DNA from: Puccinellia tenuiflora
Lineage: Eukaryota > Streptophyta > Magnoliopsida > Poales > Poaceae
Direction of reading: 5' to 3'
DNA length: 64,000 nt
Assembly: GCA_012064385.1 (NCBI GenBank)
Contig: QRDG01000141.1
Span: 258,444 to 322,443 of the forward strand
Positions 54,694 through 64,000 of this stretch are shown here, in pieces; within the stretch, counting starts at the first letter, position 1; each line of letters begins with the position of its first letter. Below the pieces are notes generated by a model. That model had not been told where the DNA came from. It was given only the letters and a program-made list of their open reading frames with translations, and did no database searches. The position numbers and the translations under genes were made by a program.

Positions 54694-56089
54694 TGTTGGC
54701 AATAAGCCATGCCCGTGATGGTGGCGACCTGTGTCCGAGCACCAAGTCGAGGTCCATGGTGGGCGTGGGTGTGTGCGTGCGTGTGTGCGTGCGTTGAGTG
54801 CATTCTGTTAGTGTGTGCGTGTGCAAGAGCGAGTCAGGAGGAAGACCAGGTCGAGGCACGGCGAGTTGCCCGCGTGGATAGCGTTGGAGCGCGTCCTGGG
54901 CGCGAGGCGGAACGTGCTGGACGTGACGAGGTGGGCGCGTGGACTGCGTCAGTGCGCGTCCTGGGCGCGGCCATGGCATCGTGTGTGCGTGCTAGAGCGG
55001 TTATAAAAGCCCACCCCCTGTACTCCATTGTCAATCGAGTCGGTGCTCGACAGTAGAGAAAGTGGCGCCTGTGCGCTGAAAATCCCGTGTTGCCTCCCTT
55101 CTTCCTCCGTCCGGCGAGCTAGAGCTGAGAGAGAGAAAAGAGAGCTAGGGATAGGGCTAGGTGCTGACAATTGGTATCAGAGCCCATCCGGGCCTGGGCG
55201 CGATGTGACGCAAGCGCCGGGTGCTGCGTGGTGGCGCAGCGGCCGCGGCGGCGCGGCGAGGAGACCGCGGAGGCACGGCTCGGCGGCGTGGAGATGCTGC
55301 GCGGATGCGAAGGCCGCAGCGCGCGGTTGACTTCGGGAGGAGGTGTATGTCGCCGTTGTGCTCGAGTCCGTGCTCGAGTTCGGCTACATCCTTCCGACGT
55401 TTGTCGTTGGAGGCTGCTCAGCGTGTGTCGCCGGAGCCGGAGAAGACGGCGACCGTGGAGGCACGACGGAGACTGGCGTGTGTACGCCAGGTCGAGTCCG
55501 GCACGGTGGCACGGGCGTGTGCGCGCCCAGGTCGAGCAGCGGAGGCGGCTACGCCGATGATAGCCGGGCCTCCCCTAGGTCATGGCTTAGGGGGAGTATG
55601 TTGGCAATAAGCCATGCCCGTGATGGTGGCGACCTGTGTCCGAGCACCAGGTCGAGGTCCATGGTGGGCGTGGGCGTGTGTGTGCGTGTGTGCGTGCGTT
55701 GAGTGCGTTCTGTTAGTGTATGCGTGTGCAAGAGCGAGTCAGGAGGAAGACCAGGTTGAGGCATGGCGAGCTGGCCGCGTGGATAGCGTTGGAGCGCATC
55801 CTGGGCGCGAGGCCGAACGTGCGGATCGTGGCGAGGTGCCGAGGTGGGCATGTGGATTGCGTCAGTGCGCGTCCTGGGCGCGGCCGTGGCATCGTGTGTG
55901 CGTGCTAGAGCGGCTATAAAAGGCCACCCCCTGTACTCCATTGTCAATCGAGTCGGTGCTCGACAGTAGAGAAAGTGGCGTCTGTGCGCCGAAAATCCCG
56001 TGTTGCCTCCCTTCTTCTTCCTCCATCCGGCAAGCTAGAGCTGAGAGAGAGAAGAGAGCTAGGGCTAGGGCTAGGGCTAAGTGCTGACA
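54694..56089 (+). mobile_element. Miniature non-autonomous LTR retrotransposon (TRIM-like)
   Basis: A complete 1,396-bp element: LTRs of 476 bp (54694-55169) and 491 bp (55599-56089) beginning TGTTGGCAATAAGCC and ending GTGCTGACA, a perfect 5-bp target duplication GTCTT (54689-54693, 56090-56094), a tRNA-iMet primer site (TGGTATCAGAGCC, from 55172) and a polypurine tract CTTAGGGGGAGTA before the 3' LTR. Only 429 bp of internal, GC-rich, apparently non-coding DNA remain. Each LTR has a TATAAAA box (55002-55008 in the first). LTRs differ at scattered sites, so the insertion is older than the Copia in PMEI copy B. Confidence 0.93.
55172..55184 (+). other. Primer-binding site (tRNA-iMet) of the miniature element
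   Basis: TGGTATCAGAGCC, two bases after the first LTR; the same primer type as the 14.3-kb Copia element, suggesting a Copia-like helper. Confidence 0.9.
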
Positions 56090-56426
56090 GTCTTGAGTCT
56101 GTGATGTTACGGTAACTAGCTATGTTATCACAAACAGCTCTCTACTCATTAACAACGTGCCATATACACAAATTTGTTTTTGAGTTATGAAATGATTTCA
56201 GCTAAATTACTTCATTTTGACCAACCTAATGAGCTCCAGAATCTAGAGCAGCCGGAGCAAACGAGCTAGCACATACAGGAGCAGCCGAAGATCCATCCAG
56301 CGAGTGGGAAACTGAGAATCGACGGCCAACCGAAAAAAAATGAAGCAGAAGGAAAAGGAGAGGAACGTTTTGGCTGAATGTCGAGTGCACTGGCATCGTT
56401 ACGCATGAACACGTACGAAACCTGCA

Positions 56427-56960
56427 TCAGAATGACCAGGGGTCAGGGGAAGAGACCTTGTCGCTGCCGACGCTGCGCAGCACCTCCATGGACGACGCAT
56501 CGACCGGGCCTGGAACCAGATACATGGGCGACACCGCCAGGAACGTTGCCTCGTCCGCGGCGACCACCGCGCCGGGCGACGTGCTGCTCCGCACCTGCAT
56601 CTCCTTCAGAACGACGTGCGACTTGCCTCTGTTCGGCGGCGGCAACGCCATGTTCACCCACATCTTGCACATGAACCTTGGCCGCGCCCGCCCGGACGCA
56701 CACCTCCGACACGGTGGTGGCACCGCCGCCAAGCGCGCCCACGGTCAGCAAGAACACGTATCTGTCGTCCTCCGCCAAGAGCAGCAGCCGAGCCGTGGCA
56801 CTGAAGCCGCGTGCCTCCCGAACTCCACGAGCTGCAGCCGGCGGCCAGACCCAGGCGTGCGCACGCGGCGAGAGAGGCGGGGGAGGAGGCTTGGGACTCG
56901 CCTGCCGGCGCGAGGTGGAAGAGGAGGGCGTGGCACGGCTGGAAGCGCGAGCTTGCCTCC
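56427..56960 (-). pseudogene. Unrecognised GC-rich coding-like region, apparently frameshifted
   Basis: On the minus strand a frame reads ATARLLLLAEDDRYVFLLTV and GALGGGATTVSEVC; after about 56720 a second frame reads RPRFMCKMWVNMALPPPNRG, then SHVVLKEMQVRSS and ADEATFLAVSPMYLVPGPVD before a stop at 56427. Both parts look like one globular protein split by a frameshift, but I do not recognise the family. Start codon not identified. The opposite strand is also open, so a composition artefact remains possible. Confidence 0.3.
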
Positions 56961-56987
56961 GCGACGTGAGCAAGGAGGCGGGGCTCC

Positions 56988-57034
56988 GGCGGCTGGCGGC
57001 TGGCGGCTGGCGGCTGGCGGCTGGCGGCTGGCGG
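56988..57034. repeat. 7-bp microsatellite (GCTGGCG)n
   Basis: About six perfect copies of the heptamer CTGGCGG. Because the unit is not a multiple of three bases it reads through all frames, producing alternating AAGGWRL-type or minus-strand ASRQPPA-type peptide repeats. Confidence 0.93.
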
Positions 57035-57689
57035 CGCACAGGGACGAGAGGACGAGATGTGACGGTTCAGTCAACGCGAAAATTCCTCCTGGGCGTAAAG
57101 TGGACACCGTGCAACTCTTCCTCGTCCCTCCCTCACGTTCTGGTCGGCGTCCAGCAAGAACACGGGATAGTCTTCGTTGGCCTCGACCTGGCCGAGCTCC
57201 TCGACGGCGACGCGCACGGCCGCGGAATACCTACCTGTACGGCTGTACGGGAGGTTCGAGCCCGGGTCAGGATGAGGTATGAGCTTCTGCCCGGAGACAC
57301 ATCCTCCAAGCCTCCAAGGTGTCCGGCGGCCTGACGGCGTGTGTGGGTCGCGGTGGAGGCGTACGGCGGCCTGATGGACGCGTGCGCAGGTCGCAGTCCG
57401 GCCGGCCGACAGGCACGAGTACGTCGACGTGGTTTGCTTCCAAGGTTGGGACCCCTGACGGCTGGGACGTACGGGTACAGGAGAACGACAAGGACGCAAG
57501 TCGGAGGCGATCCAGTTCGTATTGGTTTTCGTGATGTTCGTGTTCCAGATCCAAATTGCTTCTTTAATCTGGTCTGCTTGATTCCCTTCTCGGATGTGCG
57601 TATCAAGTTGCTGGCAGCATGGAGCCCAATTGTTATGATATATATACTCCGTATATGATTTGGGCATTGCCAAAGGAGATGCAAAACCT
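57035..57689. other. Intergenic DNA, no gene supported
   Basis: Overlapping frames on both strands (for example 57133-57684 minus) share no motif with known families. GC-rich to about 57530, then AT-rich. Confidence 0.45.
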
Positions 57690-58153
57690 TGTTTTCATCC
57701 TGCTTTGGGAGAAACGCAGTTAACGTTCAGGACAAGGAGCGTTCGACGGATGAGATCTGTCACATAATCTAGAGGCATGTTGTCGAATTCGGGCTTAGGA
57801 TCGGTACTGTGTCTATTCAGATACGGGAGAATAGTGTTCCTCATCCACCAGCAGCGAAGTGGACAAAGCCGAGAGAACATCTTCTTGGGTAAAATTAATT
57901 TTGATGCAGCCTTTAGAGAGAATACAAAGGATGGCGCATGGGGCTTTGTAGCCAGATCGGATTCTTGTGAGTTACACTGCAGCCGCGACAGGTAAACCGA
58001 GACACATGCGGGATGCACCGGTGCATTGTAGCAACTGAAGGAGCAGCGACTCTAGGCTTGAACTGGGTGGTCTCTGAGTCTAAATTCGTGAGCTTTCCCA
58101 GATCGGCGGGCCTGTAACTCTGTAACGTTCACTTGCTCGTTTTTTTTTTTTTT
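57690..58153 (+). pseudogene. LINE 3' remnant with RNase H domain
   Basis: Translation in shifting frames gives DKERSTDEICHII, a PPAAKWTKP-like stretch and KINFDAAFRENTKDGAWGFV followed by ARSDS, the beginning of the plant LINE RNase H domain (compare LNVDASF...GAILRDESG in the LINE at 13.4 kb). It is followed by MRDA and GLNWVV-like pieces and a 14-base T run at 58140-58153. Several frameshifts are present. Confidence 0.65.
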
Positions 58154-59531
58154 GTAACGAAGTCAAAAACTTTACCTTATCCATTAATTAAGAAGAAGAT
58201 GCACAATTTATTAGTAGGAGAAATCGGGCAAAAACTATAAAACAAACACCAACAACCAGCACAGGAAGAAGTAACACAACCACATAGAGCAACACCTAAA
58301 GCGACCAACAAACACCATCACTTCCTCGTTTTGGTTCTCTAGCTGAGACCGAATGATCTGGTTGGGCTGACTCTGCCCCACCGTTTGTATCTGCCAGCAA
58401 TACGGCTGAGCACATTGGTGAACTGAATCCCCATTCCCCCTAAAAAAAAGTGTGTACGTTTGATTATTTCATTTACCTTTTTGTGTTGCCGTAAGTACAA
58501 AGAGAAGAACTTTTCAAAAAAAAAAAAAGTACAAAGAGAAGAAACGGTGTTGCGAGATGCAGCGTCAACATCTCCTCCACGGCAGCCTAGCTCTAGCCTT
58601 GTGCGCGGATGTCGAGAAGCGGCTGGGTGCGGGAGCGCCACCTTCCCTGCGAGGCTGCGAACCATCTCCAGCATGTCGGTGAACGGGTGCCAGCCTCCAA
58701 GGCTCCCTATGATGCTATGGAAAGTGTGAGGCTTTGTATAGTAGAACCGATAGAGTGGCGTACTATGCATGAACGAGCGGCCAGATATTCCCTGAGCAAG
58801 CAAGCTTAGCTAGCCACTTGAAATAGGCATGCTGGTGGTGGCCACATTCGCAACTGATAAGCAAGCACAATGAACATGCATAGAAAGTTACAATCTGGTG
58901 ACCCAACGTCTTCCCCCTCAGATATGACACATCCATGCTATCAAGACAGCATTGTTAGCACTTGGCAGTGACACATTATTTTCCCAGCTGTTAGTCCTTC
59001 ACTGAAGTAATTCCATTTCATGTACAATCAAAGGAGGGCTACAAGGAAACACGTATTTGTAAGAATTATACACAGAAACCAGAATCCTCCTAACAAGAGC
59101 AAAGTTGGTAACCAAGGGTAGCTAAACAGCCCTGAGATCAGCCAAGACTGACAGCAAAACCAAAACAAGCTAGCCAAACAGCTACCTGCAAAAGTTCACG
59201 CCCACAACTGTGACATTCCAGACAGCTGAGGCTAAAGGGACCAGTCAGAAGCACAACACCCACAAAGTAAACAAAAGAACTAGCTCCACTGCAGCTCATT
59301 CTAGACAAAAACCTTGAAGATCAACCATCTATCCTAGAAAGGAGGAACGTTTCCAACAAAAAAAACTGGGGTGGCTGGACTCCAGCTTGGCCTGCAGCTT
59401 GAGAGGAAGAACCAGGCCAGACATTGCCCCCTCCCGATCTTCTTCTCGAGGATATGGTAGGTATCCTACACACATAGGCGAAAGGTGCATTCTTTGCATT
59501 TATAAGAGCTGAGATGTGTCACCCTCATACC
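58154..59531. other. Intergenic DNA and 3' flank of the papain-like gene
   Basis: No gene is supported. A minus-strand frame at 58339-58803 has a weak resemblance to transposon C-terminal sequence. The part from about 59200 is likely the 3' UTR and downstream region of the minus-strand gene. Confidence 0.45.
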
Positions 59532-61521
59532 TCACTGATCAACGCCAATCAACTGTTTGTTATGTTCAGAAATTTCAAGCCCATCCTGATGCTGCAAACT
59601 CATCTCGCTGATTTCCTCTTTGAAACGGGACAGACGAATCAGGTTTCTATAGAGACGATCAGCTACAACTTTGCCGATGCCACGAGTGATTATTTTTCCA
59701 CTGGAATCGAATCGCAAGCAAAATCGACGCCAAGTGTTCAAGAAGAAGAAGTACCACTTCCCTTTCTTCCTGCCAGCTCCAACCAACAGAATTGCATGTG
59801 TGGTAATGCGCAATCTCTTTGCCTTGCGGAAGTCTCCAAGACGTGGAGGCTTGTACTTGCGGCAAAACCTTAGACCACTGAGCGTTCTCCCAACATAAAC
59901 TCCAGCATGGAGAGGAAATCCACGTGCCAGATATGCTGCAATCTGTGTATACTCAGTTCGCCTAACAACTGACACGTTACAGGCTTTATAAACCATCTTT
60001 GAATCCTGTCAAATGAAAAAACAAAAGATAATACATGCGCATAATCACTATAGAGAGCATGTGAACAAAAGGGAGAAAAAGTTCTACCTCTGAATCGATG
60101 CCTTCTTCCTTCACGGCCAGCGCTGTATGTACGAGTTCTGTTACTGCATCGCACTTCACTTTGCCAACTCTCTCTTCATACTTGGATTTTAGGTCGATTG
60201 TTGACATTTTAGGAATAGAATCCGGATCTTTTTTCTGCAGAATTGCTTTCGCCCTCTTCGTTATGCGCATCTGCCTTGTGAATGTGTGCTGAATGCAATC
60301 TCCTGCGAAAGAAATATTTTAAATACTTCTGTACCAGTATATAAGGTGACTCGACTACAACAAATTATTATTAGCCCACTCCTTTCTCATTCGATCCAAA
60401 ACCAGCATAAGCAAAATTCAGAGAACAAAGGATGCTACTAAGCACATAACAGTTTGCACAAGGGAAGAGGTAATTTGGACCTCTATAAAACCAGCAAGAC
60501 AGCTCAACCTGGGATGCATGCCTTGAACCATGCTGAAAGATGCTTAAATAATGGTAAAGTTGATTCACAATATAAAAACTGTACTGCACAACATAGCACA
60601 ACAGAACCAGCGACGATTTTTCAGAATGAAGACTCTGAGCTAACGGTCAGGAAAATCTTTCATGCTTTATGGAAACAAAGTTTCCAGTCACATAACATAC
60701 TGAACCTCGATTTTCATGCTTCGAGGAATGCGAATTGCAGGGTCAGTTCTCTAATCTTGATTTATTTTGTGAGTACATGTGAATGTTTCTAATAAGACAC
60801 CTTTATCTGTTTTGTTGTTTTAGTTGTACCAAAAAAAAAGTCAGCTGTTTTTATTAGCTGCAAGATGTCTGATGGTGAATAAATACAAGTGAAGGATTAG
60901 AGGGATTCATTGGAAAAATAAATGTTTCATTGTGCTCTGAATCAGAGACTTTTCAAACTATCTCGTAGAAGGATGTTGCAGCCAAGCAGTTCACTTTTAC
61001 CCACCAACAAGTTTATTCTTTCATTCATGGATTGGGTAGAAAAACATTGGTATTATTCAATAAATATCATCCGTAGCAACGCATGGTCATATTTGCTAGT
61101 GTTATAGAAGAATATGCATCGCACATGCACAATTACTATGCATCGGATTGATGTCCAATTAAGAAAAGGTAAATCTAGCAGTGCAAAATACTTCATAAAA
61201 AAATAAATCAACAACACAGAACTTGCCTTCAATTCCATCGTCTGGCATATCACCGAGAAAATTGTTTCCATTAACTTTAATGTCTCCAAGACAGTACTCA
61301 AAATCATATGGATACTGTTACAAACAATAACAAATTAGAACATAGGAGCACATTAATGATAACAAACAACAATCTGCACCTACCCCTTGTCCACAACCAC
61401 AACCACATGTGAATGTAGGAATGTCAAAGAACTCGTGCCTCTGAGCTGGATTATTGTGGCCAAGCTGACACGTCCAATTCTCCGCGTCACGAGCACTACA
61501 TGTACCCCTAGTTCTTGGCAT
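59532..61521 (-). CDS. Papain-like (C1-type fold) cysteine-protease-like protein, four coding exons
   Basis: Coding exons on the minus strand are 61521-61384, 61314-61227, 60302-60088 and 60005-59532, giving 304 residues in one continuous frame. Introns are GT-AG except the second (61226-60303), which has a GC donor (GAAG|GCAAGT). The start at 61521 follows a 5'-UTR intron; a non-coding leader exon ends at about 61793 (AAAG|GTATCT). Residues 1-46 are Cys-rich (TCGCGCG). GDCIQHTF (Cys78) occupies the active-site cysteine position, THAILLVGAG (His217) and FLNTW (Asn237) match papain His and Asn, and GIGKVVADRLYRNLIRLSR closes the fold. The oxyanion Gln and the CW dipeptide are not evident and no signal peptide is seen, so activity is doubtful. 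It resembles a grass papain-like family I know only from memory. Confidence 0.75.
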
Positions 61522-61793
61522 AACTTAAACCTACAACAGATTTGAAAAGGAGACAATATGAAGCATGCTCGATATCCATGCAATACGTCTAACTCCAAAC
61601 AGAATATAATCAAATATATGCTCTCATATGCACAATCCATAGACATGTCCAAAAAAAAAAGCTATGTCCTCGCATCTCCTCCGCAAGACCCTTCCACACT
61701 ATAATCTTCCATAGCATTCGTGAGATCCGAACAAAATGAAACAGCATGCCAGGGAGGAGGGATGAGGATGGAGGAGGCAGGAGGCAGGAGATA

Positions 61794-62050
61794 CCTTTGC
61801 TTGCACCGGGCGGCGACCAGGGGCGGAGCACGGACTGGGACTCCTCCCGGCGGAGAATACGCAGAGGAGGAGGGAGGGGTGGTGGCGGCGACGCTGGGAT
61901 TAGGCGGCGACACGGTGAGGTGAAGGGGCACCGGCGGCTGCGCTTTCTTTGGTCGCCGCAGTCGCGCGAGAGAGGTTCTTAGAACGAGAGGGGAGAGTGG
62001 CGGCTAGGTCACTTCGGGAGACGAGGAGGCAACGAGTGAGTCCGGGAAAT
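61794..62050 (-). other. 5' UTR exon of the papain-like gene
   Basis: A GC-rich, CCGCC/CTCC-rich leader without an in-frame ATG, ending at the donor AAAG|GTATCTCC (61793/61792) and spliced to the acceptor TTGTAG at 61534. Its 5' limit is inferred from composition only. Confidence 0.55.
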
Positions 62051-62400
62051 CTGGGCACCGCTATAGCTGGCCAAACGGGACGGCAGGCCCGGCACGGCAC
62101 AGCCCCGTTAGTTATCGCCAATCCTAGGATAAATCATCCCCAAATGTCACACATTAGACACAATTCACCCCAAACTTAAAATTGGGAGTTTTGAAACCCT
62201 CAAATCCACAAAACCGGATAAATCACCCCCTGCCACTCAATTTTAGTGGTTTTGGACAATCTTTGAGTGGTATTGGGCAATTTTGGGCTGTTTAGGCGTG
62301 CTGACTTGGCTTGCTGACATGGCGACTAACTGACGGCGTTAGTGCGCGGTGGGGCCCACCTGTCAGTCACTCTCTCCCGCTGTGCCCTATTTCTTTCGCG
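62051..62400. promoter_or_regulatory. Divergent promoter between the papain-like and B3-like genes
   Basis: The two genes point away from each other with leaders about 350 bp apart. The interval has repeated CACCCCAAA and TTTTAGTGGTTTTGG/GAGTGGTATTGGG motifs but no clear TATA box, as is usual for shared, broadly active plant promoters. Shared use is inferred. Confidence 0.45.
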
Positions 62401-62563
62401 TTGACCACTCCCCAGTCCCCACTCGCTTCCCACTCATCCCCGTCCCGACCGCCGCCTCCACTCACCGTCGAGCTCGCCGGCGGGGAGCCCGCGCCGTCCG
62501 CAGCCGTCACCGACCGCCGCAGAGGTCGCCGCCGTCGCGGCTCCTCATCTCTAGCCTCGGAGG

Positions 62564-63872
62564 ATGGTGACAAGGTAAGATCCAGTCCTTTCCACCCCAA
62601 ATCTCGCCTCCTCATCCCTAATCGCGAATCTCACCCTTCTCATCTCTAGCCCTGTCGATGCGGTGTGGTTGCCCTCATAGCCCGCGCGCGTTAGGGGTCG
62701 ATTTGCAGTTCGATTCGGTTAGGGTTAGGGTTAGTGTTCATGATAGGGGTTAGGGTTTGAGGGTTAGGGTTAGGGTTCGATTTGCAGTTCGATTCGGTTA
62801 GGGTTAGGGTTAGGGTTAGGGTTTAGGATTCATGATAGGGTTTCAGATGGAGGAGTTGCAAATGCTACTACTTTTGGATTCTGTTAGGGTTTTGTGTTGT
62901 TGAAGGTGTTGATTTTTAATTTGGATCCTGTTTTGCTAGTGTGAAAATGGAGCCGAAGACGGTGCCATTGATCGTGCTTGATGCTTCGGACAGTGAGCCT
63001 CTTTCTCCAAAAAGTGAGCCTCATTATCCAGCAAGTGATCCTTCTGAGAGTGATCCTTCTGAGAGTGATTCTTCTGAGAGTGATTCTTCTGAGAGTGATG
63101 GTTCTGAGAGTGATGGTTCTGAGGAAGATTCCTTCATAGGCATGACTATCCGAGGTGTGCAACTGTGTTTTCCTTTAACTCAATATACTTGTGCTAGTGT
63201 GTTTACCTTGCATTTTTATTTACATGGTGTTGCTGAAATGTAGGTCCAGGTGTTATGGGGCATTCCAGCTTTGATCAATTCTGTATGTTTGCCAATCGAG
63301 TGGAACTGTCCCCTCAACAAGTTATACTTCTTCAGAGCATTTGTGCTGAACAGGAACCAACGACACCATTGTACATTTGCAGCCTGCAGATGACTCATGT
63401 TGTTCAGGGCAAAGGCAAGATGGTAAGTGCTGGCACCTCCTCTTTTTTGCTATTTAAGGTAGAGTATGATCATACTAAACCCTAACATAGAGTATGATCA
63501 CATAGTAAACCCTAACATAGAATTTTGTTTGCCATTTCTTTGCAGTACTTCAACAAAGAGTTCACCAATAGGTACCTCAGCAAGCACCTTTCGCGGACTG
63601 CAACCACCATAGTTGTCCACTTTCTCAAAAACAAGGTAACTGAGGAAGTGAAGATGAAGATTGCTAAAGGAACTAAGCATGCCATCATGACCTCAAACTG
63701 GATGACTGTAGTGAAGAATGCCACTTTTCAGAAGGGTGATATTGTCATGTTCTGGTGTCGGCGCTCCGCATTCCATGGTTTCAAGGTGGTTGTGGACAAG
63801 CTTGAGCCAGGTGCTTTTGGACTTGGAACCAACAAGCACAGGCTCCTGTTGGATGCTCATGGTCTGCTTTAG
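62564..63872 (+). CDS. B3-domain-like DNA-binding protein, four coding exons
   Basis: Exons 62564-62574, 62940-63154, 63244-63422 and 63546-63872 join in frame through canonical GT-AG introns to 243 residues. The first coding segment is only 11 nt (ATGGTGACAAG) and joins in phase to the second; an ATG at 62947 would give an alternative 237-residue start. Residues 21-67 are an acidic serine repeat (SDPSESDPSESDSSES). Residues about 125-228 resemble a plant B3 domain of the grass REM-like type: MTHVVQGKGKM, YLSKHLSRTATTIVVHFLKN, AIMTSNWMTVVKNATFQKGD, IVMFWCRR and FHGFKVVVDKL. B3 proteins bind DNA in the major groove; the acidic tail could be an activation or histone-binding surface. The second intron is only 89 bp. 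Confidence 0.85.
62698..62835 (+). repeat. Telomere-like TTAGGG repeats in intron 1 of the B3-like gene
   Basis: Three short arrays of TTAGGG (hexamer rather than the plant heptamer TTTAGGG) sit inside a larger direct duplication whose unit includes TTCGATTTGCAGTTCGATTC (62698 and about 62777). The whole lies within the 365-bp first intron. Confidence 0.88.
63034..63123 (+). repeat. 15-bp coding repeat (SDxSE)
   Basis: Six tandem copies of AGTGATCCTTCTGAG with variation at the middle codon (CCT, TCT, GGT) encode the acidic serine repeat of the B3-like protein. Each unit has potential casein kinase II sites (SxxE/SD). Confidence 0.92.
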
Positions 63873-64000
63873 TGCTTTAGAAGTGGGAAGTATGTAATGA
63901 ACCAGGGTTGGTTGCTTTTGGTGTAATTAACTGGGAAGTGAGAAGCCTGTTGGATAGTTGCTTCTTATTATGTAATGAGGGTTGGTTGCTTTTGATGCAA
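63873..64000 (+). other. 3' UTR of the B3-like gene with a repeated block
   Basis: The block TATGTAATGA...GGGTTGGTTGCTTTTG occurs twice (about 63890 and 63969), an imperfect duplication with TTATGTAATG polyadenylation-like signals. The transcript may end inside or beyond the window. Confidence 0.6.

Larger units (their letters stand above)
54571..56229. mobile_element. Tourist-like MITE interrupted by a miniature LTR element
   Basis: The left end GCTGGCCACAGTGATGAGTAA and the right end, as reverse complement GGTTGGTCAAAATGAAGTAA, are degenerate inverted repeats flanked by TAA on both sides (54571-54573, 56227-56229). Inside are CAGTGGGGAGTAACTTATATG and GTGATGTTACGGTAACTAGC, standard for this cereal MITE family. 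Excluding the inserted element, it is about 250 bp. Confidence 0.75.

Noticed and set aside
54709..55919. Several frames of 100-132 codons in the miniature LTR element
   Set aside because: They repeat because the LTR is duplicated, lie across LTR boundaries, and match no gag or pol motif.
62884..63162. Minus-strand peptide with RRITLRRITLR repeats
   Set aside because: It is the antisense of the SDxSE coding repeat of the B3-like gene.
1..64000. tRNA, rRNA or microRNA genes
   Set aside because: No cloverleaf with conserved A and B boxes, no rRNA sequence, and no short hairpin of microRNA type apart from MITEs and LTR palindromes was recognised by eye.

Overview
The window is plant nuclear DNA, almost certainly from a Triticeae grass (wheat, barley, Aegilops or rye type). 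The support is a Stowaway MITE with the CTCCCTCCGT terminus, Tourist-like MITEs of a cereal type, CACTA ends with subterminal ACTCGGCAAA-type repeats, a grass Helitron, Ty3/Gypsy LTRs of the group beginning TGATACGTCTCC, LINEs with a plant RNase H domain, and intron-poor GC-rich genes in AT-rich intergenic DNA. No rRNA, tRNA, CRISPR or bacterial-type feature was seen. Gene and family names come from reading translations and remembered motifs; no database search was run.

Layout. 1-7.0 kb: intergenic DNA with two MITEs, an orphan promoter-like block, a 34-base G run and one single-exon F-box gene (5843-7036). 8-28 kb: a tandem cluster of five PMEI-domain (plant invertase / pectin methylesterase inhibitor) copies, all on the plus strand. 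Copy A is truncated. Copy B is cut in frame by a young Copia element and has a decayed LINE in its upstream region. Copies C and D are intact. Copy E is intact but has an odd C-terminus and lies between two CACTA-type ends. 28.35-30.44 kb: a Helitron on the minus strand carrying what reads as a chromomethylase (CMT-type DNA methyltransferase) N-terminal exon. 31.2-31.7 kb: a kinase-less N-terminal-domain paralogue of the kinase gene at 45.7-47.2 kb, with similar upstream DNA, so the pair came from a segmental duplication. Between the two lie a decayed LINE (32.06-34.86 kb) and a gag/protease-only Gypsy-type element (37.83-45.11 kb) with an inverted solo LTR fused head-to-head to it.

48-58 kb: mostly decayed repeats. 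These include a Harbinger transposase fragment, a degraded LTR element, a Tourist-like MITE interrupted by a 1.4-kb miniature LTR retrotransposon with a perfect target duplication, a GC-rich unrecognised open region, and a LINE RNase H remnant. 59.5-63.9 kb: a gene-rich right edge with a divergent pair. A four-coding-exon papain-like (C1-like) gene lies on the minus strand, with one GC-AG intron. A four-coding-exon B3-like gene lies on the plus strand, with telomere-like TTAGGG repeats in its first intron and an 11-nt first coding segment.

What works together: the PMEI copies share a similar proximal promoter (TATA box 67-83 bp before the ATG), so they are probably regulated alike. The kinase gene carries HRN in place of HRD and is likely a pseudokinase; with its kinase-less paralogue it forms a scaffold-plus-isolated-domain pair. 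Most of the remaining sequence is nested transposable elements, whose order of insertion can partly be read.
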